Under the pieces are notes generated by a model. That model was not told where the DNA came from. It saw nothing but the letters and a program-made list of their open reading frames with translations, and made no database searches. The position numbers and the translations under genes are program-made. Of a stretch of 13,013 nucleotides of DNA, positions 1 through 5,713 are shown piece after piece. The stretch's first letter is position 1. The number at the start of each line of letters is the position of its first letter. The DNA lies in the NCBI GenBank assembly GCA_015229165.1, contig JADGCD010000043.1:1-13013 (forward strand), read 5' to 3'. Source of the stretch: Nitrospinota bacterium. GTDB lineage: Bacteria; Nitrospinota_A; UBA7883; JADGGD01.

Positions 1-1498
1 GGGCCACGGTCGTCTTGTCGAGCGCAACGCCCTCTTCCGGTTCGACGACGAGAACCGGCGTCTGGGCGCCCTTCTCTCCGACGCCGACCAGCGCCGTCCG
101 GGCCGCGAGCGGATGGGCGTTGAAGATCGCCTCCACCGGGATGGTGTAGAGAGTCCGGTCGCCCATGACCACCCGGTGCCCTTTCCGCCCGCAAAACCAG
201 AGGCGCCCCCTGTCGTCCAGATACCCGACATCCCCCATCCGCCGCCAGAGCCGTCCATCGGGGTCGGTGACGTTGTGGAGCCGCGTATTCGCTTCGTCGT
301 CGAAGTAGCCGGGGGCGACAGTGGGGCCGGTGACCATGATCTCGCCGATGGCGCCGGTCGGCTGTTCGATCGCGTCGGCCCACGAGACGAACGGCCCGTC
401 GGCGACCGGCGCGATACGGAAGGTGAAACCGGGGAGCGGCAGTCCGACGCAGACCCCCTTCCCTTTCGCCGTGGCGTCGGCGGTTTCGGCCAGAACCTGG
501 GCGCCGGTGATGTCGGCCACGGGGAGCGACTCGGTGGCGCCGAACGGGGTATGGGTGACGGCGCCGTCGGGAAGTATGCCCCCCAACAGCCGTCGGTGAA
601 TCTCGGCGGCCACCGGGGCACCCGCCATCAAGACCCGCCTCAGGGTCGGCAGGACGATCTTCCGGTCGGCGCAATAGCAGGAGACTTTCTTCCAGATGGC
701 GGGCGAGCCGAAAGTGAAGGTGACCTTCTCGCCAATGACCGCATCGACTACCTTTTGCGGATCGACCGACGCCGGGCGGGTGAAGTCCATCACCGGGATC
801 ACCACCCGCATCCCCAGCGCGATGCTGAAAAGGGCGAACAGGGGAAACGCCGGATAGTCGACGTCGTCGTCGCTGACGCCGTAATGGTCGCGGATGAGAC
901 GCAACTGGGCGTCGAACATGGCGTGGGTGTAAAGCACCCCTTTGGGGGGGCCGGTGGAGCCGGTGGTGAAGAGGATCGCCGCCAGGTCGGCGGCCTTCGT
1001 CGCCAGCGGGGCGAAGGTCGCGTCGGGGCGGCGGGCCAATTCCCGTGCGGTGGCGCCCCCCCAGAGCCAGCGGCGTCCAACGGTGACGGTCCGCTTCACC
1101 GTGGCGAACGTCGTGGGATAAAGCAACCGGGCGACGAAGGCTTTCGGGATACCGACCATCGCCTCCGGTTTGGAGCGGGCGACGCAGTCGAGGAGGTTCC
1201 TTTTCCCCATACCGGGGTCGATGAGGACCGGCGCGGCCCCGGTCTTGAACAGGGCGAAGGTGAGGACGATCAGGTCGAACCCCGGTTTCACCGCCAACAA
1301 CGTCCGGGTTCCCGCGCCGATACCCAATTCCGCCAACCCTGCGGCGTACCGGTTCGCCTCCCGTTCTATGGTGGCGAAGGAGTATCGGTCATAGTCGACG
1401 GGGCTGCCGTTCCTGGGGACGCACAGGGCGATCCGGTCGCCGAGGCGGGCGGCGGTTTCGGTGAGGCGGTCGGCGATGTTGACCCGGTCGGCGCTCAT
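1..1498 (-). CDS. oleC: OleC, AMP-dependent beta-lactone synthetase (3' end cut off by the window)
   Basis: Member of the ANL (acyl-adenylating) superfamily. In the ole pathway OleC uses ATP to turn a 2-alkyl-3-hydroxy fatty acid into a cis-beta-lactone, probably in a cytoplasmic OleBCD assembly. The 499 readable residues carry the adenylation core motifs in order: the P-loop TTGSTGPPKGV at 178-188, TPFGATES at 317-324, GDVGYLDD at 422-429 and FCGRKGHRV at about 435-443. The family is usually about 550 residues, so the last 50 or so, including much of the small C-terminal domain, lie outside the window. The ATG start overlaps the oleB stop (ATGA at 1495-1498), which implies translational coupling. 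The motifs alone would also fit a fatty acyl-CoA ligase; the ole assignment rests on its position directly after oleA and oleB. Confidence 0.9.
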   Translation of the reverse strand, partial: MSADRVNIADRLTETAARLGDRIALCVPRNGSPVDYDRYSFATIEREANRYAAGLAELGIGAGTRTLLAVKPGFDLIVLTFALFKTGAAPVLIDPGMGKRNLLDCVARSKPEAMVGIPKAFVARLLYPTTFATVKRTVTVGRRWLWGGATARELARRPDATFAPLATKAADLAAILFTTGSTGPPKGVLYTHAMFDAQLRLIRDHYGVSDDDVDYPAFPLFALFSIALGMRVVIPVMDFTRPASVDPQKVVDAVIGEKVTFTFGSPAIWKKVSCYCADRKIVLPTLRRVLMAGAPVAAEIHRRLLGGILPDGAVTHTPFGATESLPVADITGAQVLAETADATAKGKGVCVGLPLPGFTFRIAPVADGPFVSWADAIEQPTGAIGEIMVTGPTVAPGYFDDEANTRLHNVTDPDGRLWRRMGDVGYLDDRGRLWFCGRKGHRVVMGDRTLYTIPVEAIFNAHPLAARTALVGVGEKGAQTPVLVVEPEEGVALDKTTVA

Positions 1499-2400
1499 GC
1501 CGACTCCGGCAGTGCGGCCAAAAATCCGGCGGTCAGTTCGTCCACGGTCTCGGGGGCGTCGTCCACCACCCAATGCCCGGCGTCGGGAAGGAGATGGGCC
1601 TGCACGTTCTTGAGCCGGGCAAGCCATTCCCGATAGTGCCACGTGTCGAAGCACCAGTCTTTGCGCCCCCATATCACCAGCGAGGGGGTCTGTTCGAAGG
1701 CTTTCAGACGTTGTTCGATGTCGACGAGGGTTGTCCATGACGGATGCCCGGCGTTCATGGGAATGTCCTCCACGAACCGCTGCACCGCCACCCGGTTGTC
1801 CCAGGTGTCGTAGGGGGCAAGGTAGCCCTCCTTCACCACCGGGTCGGCGAAGAGGGTCCGGCTTTCGGTGGCGAACTTCAGGTGGACGGCGGCGCCGACG
1901 AAGGCGTTCCCCCCCCGCACCATCCACTCCCCCACCACCGGCAGGCGGCAGGCGGCGATCCGCAGCGGAATCTTCGGCGACCGGAAGGCGGCGGTGTTGA
2001 AGATCATCAACGCCCGGATGTTCTCCGGATGACGGACGGCGTAGCCCATGCCGATGGCCCCGCCCCAGTCGTGGACGGCGAGGACGATGTCCTTCAGGCC
2101 GAGGCTCGTCACCAGCGCCTCCAGATCGTCGATCCGCCGCCGCAAGGTGTAGTCGTACTCCTGGGGCTTGTCGGAAAGGCCGCATCCCACATGGTCGGGG
2201 GCGACGCAGCGGTGCGTCGGAGACAGGTTCCGGATCATCCGGCGCCAATAGAAGGACCAGGTGGGGTTGCCGTGGACGAAGAGGATCGGCGGGGCGTCGG
2301 CGTGTCCCTCGTCAACATAGCTCATCCCGACGCCCCCCCGGTCGAACCGCAGGGGGGTGAAGGGATAATGGCTCTTCAACCGGGCCAGATCGACGCTCAT
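1495..2400 (-). CDS. oleB: OleB, alpha/beta-hydrolase beta-lactone decarboxylase
   Basis: 301-residue alpha/beta-hydrolase of the haloalkane-dehalogenase-like group. OleB decarboxylates the cis-beta-lactone made by OleC to give a cis-olefin and CO2. Visible motifs are the oxyanion-region HGNPTW at 43-48, the nucleophile elbow VHDWGG with Asp111 (an Asp nucleophile, as in dehalogenases and OleB), a cap region at about 140-215, a likely acid Asp248 in WGRKDW, and the catalytic His276 in DAGHW. The ATG start overlaps the oleA stop and the stop overlaps the oleC start, so all three genes are likely translationally coupled. Without this context it would be called a haloalkane dehalogenase; the oleA and oleC neighbours decide otherwise. 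Some bacteria carry OleB and OleC as one fused protein, but here they are separate. Confidence 0.9.
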   Translation of the reverse strand: MSVDLARLKSHYPFTPLRFDRGGVGMSYVDEGHADAPPILFVHGNPTWSFYWRRMIRNLSPTHRCVAPDHVGCGLSDKPQEYDYTLRRRIDDLEALVTSLGLKDIVLAVHDWGGAIGMGYAVRHPENIRALMIFNTAAFRSPKIPLRIAACRLPVVGEWMVRGGNAFVGAAVHLKFATESRTLFADPVVKEGYLAPYDTWDNRVAVQRFVEDIPMNAGHPSWTTLVDIEQRLKAFEQTPSLVIWGRKDWCFDTWHYREWLARLKNVQAHLLPDAGHWVVDDAPETVDELTAGFLAALPESA

Positions 2401-3452
2401 CGCCCCCCCCACTCGATGCCGAGCATCATGCAGTTGAGGCCGGAGCCGATGCCGAGAACGGCCACCTTGTCCCCCGGTTTGACATGCCCCCGCTCGGCGC
2501 CCAACGCCAGGGTGATCGGGGCGGAGACGGAGCCGACGTTGCCAAGGAAGGAGACGGTCTCGAAGTCTTTCTCCTCCGGCAGCCCGATGGACCGGTACAT
2601 CAACTTCCGGTGGGCGGCGCCGACCTGATGGGTGAAGCTTGCGTCGATCATGTCGGCGGCCCACCCCATTTCGCCAAGGAACGGGCCCCAGGTCTCGGCG
2701 GCCAGCGAACAACCGGCGTGGAGCAGCTCTTCGGAGTCGGTGCTCATCAGGGGGGCGGCGGTCGCGCCGAAGCCGGTGTCCTGATCCGATGCGCACAGCG
2801 CGCTATGCTCGCTGCGGCACCGGACCGCGCCGCCCAGGAGTTTGTGGCCGTCGGGGCAGAGGTCCTTGTGGGCCAACACCACGGCAGCCGCGCCGGAGCC
2901 GATGGTCAGCGAGGCGAAGTGGGCTTTGACGCTCTGACGGGTCAACGTCTGGTCATCGTTCAGGTGGCGTATCGTCGCCTCCACCAGCGACTCCCCCATC
3001 TCCCCTGCCAGGGCGATCCCGGCGGGAATCTGCCCCAGCTCGATCATGTTGGCCAGCAGGATCATTCCATCCAGCAGCCCCAGGCAGGCGTTGCTGACGT
3101 CGAAGATCATGGCGTCGGCGGGAAGGCCCAGCCGGTGATGCTCCACGCTGGCGGTGGCCGGCTCCAGAAAATCGCGGCAGACCGCCCCGTGGCACAGTCC
3201 CTTGACCACCTCTTTGTCCAGCCCGCTCGCCCGCAACGCCTTCTCTCCGGCCCGGACCGCCGCCGAGGAGGGGCGCTCCCCCTTGTTCCAGAAGCGCCGC
3301 TCGCGGATGCCGGTCATCAATTCGAGCCTCCCCTTGGGGAGACGGAGCCGGTCGTAGAGGGGGGTCAACCGCTCTTCGAGATCGGCGGAGGTGACGACGT
3401 TGGGCGCCAGCTCGTACCCGAAGGAGGCGAGCCGGACGTTCTTGTATCGCAT
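2397..3452 (-). CDS. oleA: OleA, acyl-CoA head-to-head condensing thiolase-family enzyme
   Basis: 351-residue thiolase-fold protein of the KAS III/FabH type. OleA joins two long-chain acyl-CoAs by a non-decarboxylative Claisen condensation to a beta-ketoacid, the first step of long-chain olefin synthesis. The triad is Cys123 (SNACLG), His275 (THQVG) and Asn305 (GNVGS). Glu97 in RDFLEPATAS matches the extra glutamate typical of OleA and absent from ordinary FabH. The C-terminal GIGSGLNC motif is also OleA-like. I chose the ATG at 3452 because MRYKNV aligns with the start of known OleA. An in-frame TTG nine bases upstream (3461) has a better-spaced Shine-Dalgarno (CGGAAG) and would add three residues. 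The last codons contain a run of eight G immediately before the ATGA overlap with oleB. Confidence 0.93.
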   Translation of the reverse strand: MRYKNVRLASFGYELAPNVVTSADLEERLTPLYDRLRLPKGRLELMTGIRERRFWNKGERPSSAAVRAGEKALRASGLDKEVVKGLCHGAVCRDFLEPATASVEHHRLGLPADAMIFDVSNACLGLLDGMILLANMIELGQIPAGIALAGEMGESLVEATIRHLNDDQTLTRQSVKAHFASLTIGSGAAAVVLAHKDLCPDGHKLLGGAVRCRSEHSALCASDQDTGFGATAAPLMSTDSEELLHAGCSLAAETWGPFLGEMGWAADMIDASFTHQVGAAHRKLMYRSIGLPEEKDFETVSFLGNVGSVSAPITLALGAERGHVKPGDKVAVLGIGSGLNCMMLGIEWGGR

Positions 3453-3487
3453 GGGGGTCAACGACTTCCGTTATGAAACACGGAGCC

Positions 3488-3516
3488 ATTCTACCGGGCC
3501 ACGGGGGGGATGCAAA
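3488..3516 (-). promoter_or_regulatory. Candidate sigma-70 promoter of the ole genes
   Basis: On the minus strand, TTTGCA (4 of 6 to TTGACA, + strand 3511-3516) is followed after exactly 17 bases by TAGAAT (5 of 6 to TATAAT, 3488-3493). The predicted start near 3481 leaves a leader of about 28 nt before the oleA ATG. The -35 box begins only a few bases past the stop of the upstream AMMECR1 gene. I see no terminator in the gap, so read-through from that gene is also possible. This is a consensus match only. Confidence 0.4.
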
Positions 3517-3521
3517 GGGCT

Positions 3522-4094
3522 TTACTCCCCGAACACCTCCGCCTCGAAGACGGAAAACGTCGCCCCCTCCCGCCATGCGCCGGGAGAAAGCCCGACCTTG
3601 AGGGCCAGATGATCGAGGGTGGTCTCCCTGTCCCATCCACGCTCGGCGGCCACCTGCGGCAGGAAGACCCCCCGTCGTCCTTTGCAGGTCATGACGACAC
3701 CGTGGCGGGGAATGTCAATAGCCTCCCACCCCGCCACCGGGGCGGGGGGGGACATGACCGATATCTCGATGGCGATCCGGGGGAACTCGCTGCGGCTGAG
3801 GGGGGCGAACCGGCGGTCGCCGAAGGCCGCCTCCACCGCCATCGCCCGGACCACGTCGGCCAGCGGCCCGTCGGCGACGAGCTGGCCTATGCAGCCGCGA
3901 AGCGCCCCGCCGTCGTGAAGGGTGACGAACGCCCCCGCCGACCAACGGGGGAGCGTGGCGCCGGGGGGAGGCTCTGTCGGCGTCATCCCGAACCGCTCAG
4001 CGATGGCCCCCCGGGCCAGGGCGAGCAATCCCCGTTTCTCCCCCTCGGTCAGACAGGGGGGGAGCGGTCGCCCCGAATCTTCTCCCCGGTTCAT
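3522..4094 (-). CDS. AMMECR1-domain protein (AmmeMemoRadiSam protein A type)
   Basis: A 190-residue protein that is essentially one AMMECR1 domain. The family signature LRGCIG is at 65-70, followed by the usual helical stretch (VVRAMAVEAAFGDRRF at 82-96) and the strand IAIEISVMSPP at 107-117. The C-terminal part VGLSPGAW (about 167-174) is also typical. The family is widely conserved, and in many bacteria and archaea it is encoded with a MEMO1-like protein and a radical SAM protein. Neither partner is next to it here, and the molecular function is not settled, so I assign none. The ATG at 4094 has only a weak upstream GGA. It is divergent from the rhodanese gene and lies 69 bases upstream of oleA on the same strand. 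Confidence 0.85.
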   Translation of the reverse strand: MNRGEDSGRPLPPCLTEGEKRGLLALARGAIAERFGMTPTEPPPGATLPRWSAGAFVTLHDGGALRGCIGQLVADGPLADVVRAMAVEAAFGDRRFAPLSRSEFPRIAIEISVMSPPAPVAGWEAIDIPRHGVVMTCKGRRGVFLPQVAAERGWDRETTLDHLALKVGLSPGAWREGATFSVFEAEVFGE

Positions 4095-4174
4095 TCATCC
4101 ATTGTATTCTACGAAAGGCGTTGCGGACGCCCCCCAAGGGCGTTCACGTTCCCCTCCCGCATGGAGTACGACCG

Positions 4175-4603
4175 ATGAGACGACGAATGGCGCCGCTGGC
4201 GCTGCTGGCGATGATGGCTTTCACCCTCCCCTTCGCCGTGGCGTGCGAAAAGAAAACCGCCACCGCGCCGCAGCATGCCGCATGGTCGTCGATCCCTTCC
4301 GACAAGGCGTCGGCGCTGATCGACAACGGCGGAGTCGACCTGCTACTGGATGTCCGCACGCCGGAAGAGTTCGCCACCGGGGCGCTACCCAACGCCATGA
4401 GCATTCCGGTCGATGCGCTCGGCGCCAATCTGGAGAAACTGGCCCCCTACAAGGACAAGACGACACTGGTCTATTGCCGCTCGGGTAGGCGTTCGGCGGC
4501 TGCGTCCCAACTCCTCGCCGAAGCGGGGTTCACCCATGTCCTGAACCTGGACGGGGGAATCCTCGCGTGGGAAGGGGCCGGACTGGCGGTGGAGAAGCGG
4601 TAG
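4175..4603 (+). CDS. Exported single-domain rhodanese-like protein
   Basis: 142 residues. An Arg-rich N-terminus (MRRRM) and a hydrophobic stretch to about residue 20 form a Sec signal ending in FAVAC. Cys24 could be lipidated, but Ala rather than Leu at -3 makes this lipobox weak, and AVA also fits signal peptidase I; the protein is periplasmic either way. One rhodanese domain covers about 40-138: LLLDVRTPEEFATG at 57-70 and the active-site loop CRSGRRS with catalytic Cys101. The expected role is sulfane-sulfur transfer or binding in the periplasm; the substrate is unknown. The ATG at 4175 is preferred over one 54 bases upstream because GGAG lies 8 bases before it and translation then begins at the signal peptide. 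The next gene is convergent, with no clear terminator in the 59-base gap. Confidence 0.88.
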   Translation: MRRRMAPLALLAMMAFTLPFAVACEKKTATAPQHAAWSSIPSDKASALIDNGGVDLLLDVRTPEEFATGALPNAMSIPVDALGANLEKLAPYKDKTTLVYCRSGRRSAAASQLLAEAGFTHVLNLDGGILAWEGAGLAVEKR

Positions 4604-4662
4604 TCCCTTTCGCGGCGCCCGCGCTGGGGCTCGGCATGCTTGCGCCCGTCCGCCGTCCAGAG

Positions 4663-4869
4663 CTAAAACGAAACGCGCGACTCGTACGCCTCCACCGAAA
4701 CACGGCTGATCCGGTAGCGACCCCGAATCTTCAGACCGGTCAGATCCCCCTGCTCGATCAGCCGGTGGATGGTGATGACCGACACCTGCCACCGGTCGGC
4801 CAGCTCCGCCGTGGTCGTGTAGCGGGGATGGGCCTTCCGCACCGAGAGCGCCACCGTCCGACCCGTCAT
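4663..4869 (-). CDS. Excisionase-family helix-turn-helix DNA-binding protein
   Basis: 68 residues. The pattern from about residue 17 to 62, YTTTAELADRWQVS then VITIHRLIEQGDL then LKIRGRYRIS and VEAYE, is that of the excisionase-type (MerR-like winged HTH, HTH_17) DNA-binding domain. Such proteins are phage or plasmid excisionases or small chromosomal regulators. No integrase, att site or phage gene is in view, so a regulatory role is the safer inference. I chose the ATG at 4869 because AAGGA lies 7 bases before it. An ATG at 4884 and a GTG at 4929 are in frame but have poorer ribosome binding sites. The gene is convergent with the rhodanese gene and preceded by a markedly AT-rich stretch. Confidence 0.72.
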   Translation of the reverse strand: MTGRTVALSVRKAHPRYTTTAELADRWQVSVITIHRLIEQGDLTGLKIRGRYRISRVSVEAYESRVSF

Positions 4870-4943
4870 TTTCGTTTCCTTCATTGCGCCACTTCTACCG
4901 AACAAAGACCTATGAGGAAGAGCCACCACGCATCACCAGTAAC

Positions 4944-4973
4944 ATTTTATTGATATTTACATTCCATATTCAA
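4944..4973 (-). promoter_or_regulatory. Candidate promoter for the HTH gene in an AT-rich stretch
   Basis: On the minus strand, TTGAAT (4 of 6, + strand 4968-4973) and TAAAAT (5 of 6, 4944-4949) are 18 bases apart, giving a predicted start near 4937 and a leader of about 70 nt. The stretch from about 4940 to 5003 is very AT-rich against a strongly GC-rich background, so chance matches to a -10 box are easy here; other registers are possible. Confidence 0.3.
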
Positions 4974-4995
4974 TCTTATTTTATACTTTTAAAGC

Positions 4996-5031
4996 AAAAA
5001 ATTTCCGCCCCGGCGAGCACCAGAGCGGAAA
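4996..5031 (-). terminator. Rho-independent terminator of the peroxidase-kinase-lipoprotein operon
   Basis: On the minus strand, TTTCCGC pairs with GCGGAAA (seven perfect pairs, + strand 5002-5008 and 5025-5031). The stem can extend inward through wobble pairs and GG/CC to a 6-base loop, and is followed at once by six T. It begins 19 bases after the stop of the lipoprotein gene. Confidence 0.85.
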
Positions 5032-5050
5032 GGGAGCAGACCGGCGGAGG

Positions 5051-5659
5051 TTATCCCCCCGATGACGACTTAAGCGTCAGGGAGATCTTCTCATTCCCCA
5101 CGACGGTCTCGCCCGACGGGGGGGCGAAGAGATCTTTCGCCGCGTCTTTGGAGATCGGATCGCCGTCCGAATCGAGCCGCGCCTCCACTGCGATCGCCTG
5201 TCCCGGCTGGGGCGGGGTCATCATGACATTCTCCTCCGTCAGGCGGAAGGCGTAGGGGAAGGTGACCCCGGTCGCCCGGGCCGCCGCCACCGGCGCGCCC
5301 CCCCCCGCCGGACGGACGATGACATAGAGGGTCATGAGCGCCTCCGCCTTGGCCTTGTCGGCGGGATCGACGTCGACCGTCCCGGCGGCGATGACGCCGG
5401 CAAAGGAAGAGGCGGCCTCAGGGGCGGCCTCCGGGGTGGAAGACATGTTGTTTCCCGAGAGCATTCCGGCGCCCTCGTAGGGAACCCCCGGACGCCCTTC
5501 GGTGGTGACCGGCTCTTTGGGCGCCCCGGCGGGGCGTTCGGCCATCTTGACCTCCCCCATTTTGTCGAAATCGACCCAGTGATGGTCCTGACAGGCGGCG
5601 AGCGGGGCCGCCAGGGCCGCGACCAGCGCCAACCGGTTCAACGGGCGAAAACATCTCAC
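5051..5659 (-). CDS. Lipoprotein with a CcmI/CcmH-type Ig-like domain
   Basis: 202 residues. The signal peptide ends in a good lipobox, LAAC, with Cys23 as the lipidated residue. Gln follows the Cys, so retention in the inner membrane by an Asp+2 rule is not indicated. A low-complexity linker rich in Pro, Ala, Glu and Gly spans about 38-85. From about 86 to 198 the sequence resembles the C-terminal Ig-like domain of the cytochrome c maturation protein CcmI: a GTVDVDP strand, LYVIVRP at 111-117, FPYAFRLTEENVMM at 134-147, then AVEARLDSDGDP at 157-168. In CcmI that domain meets apocytochrome c, which fits the upstream di-haem peroxidase. The start is GTG with AAGGAG 11 bases upstream. It is 54 bases downstream of the kinase gene, with a strong terminator after it. 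The domain call is from pattern memory only. Confidence 0.65.
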   Translation of the reverse strand: MRCFRPLNRLALVAALAAPLAACQDHHWVDFDKMGEVKMAERPAGAPKEPVTTEGRPGVPYEGAGMLSGNNMSSTPEAAPEAASSFAGVIAAGTVDVDPADKAKAEALMTLYVIVRPAGGGAPVAAARATGVTFPYAFRLTEENVMMTPPQPGQAIAVEARLDSDGDPISKDAAKDLFAPPSGETVVGNEKISLTLKSSSGG

Positions 5660-5713
5660 TGCGTTACGGTCTCCTTGGTTGCGACACGGTTACTCCCGCT
5701 TCCGGGTGAATCT

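Noticed and set aside
113..1636. A 507-residue plus-strand open frame across oleC and the end of oleB
   Set aside because: It is the antisense shadow of oleC in GC-rich DNA: Gly, Arg, Asp and Pro rich with no domain, while the minus frame carries full adenylation motifs.
4604..4662. Terminator between the convergent rhodanese and HTH genes
   Set aside because: The gap is GC-rich with small partial repeats, but I find no stable stem followed by a T tract on either strand.
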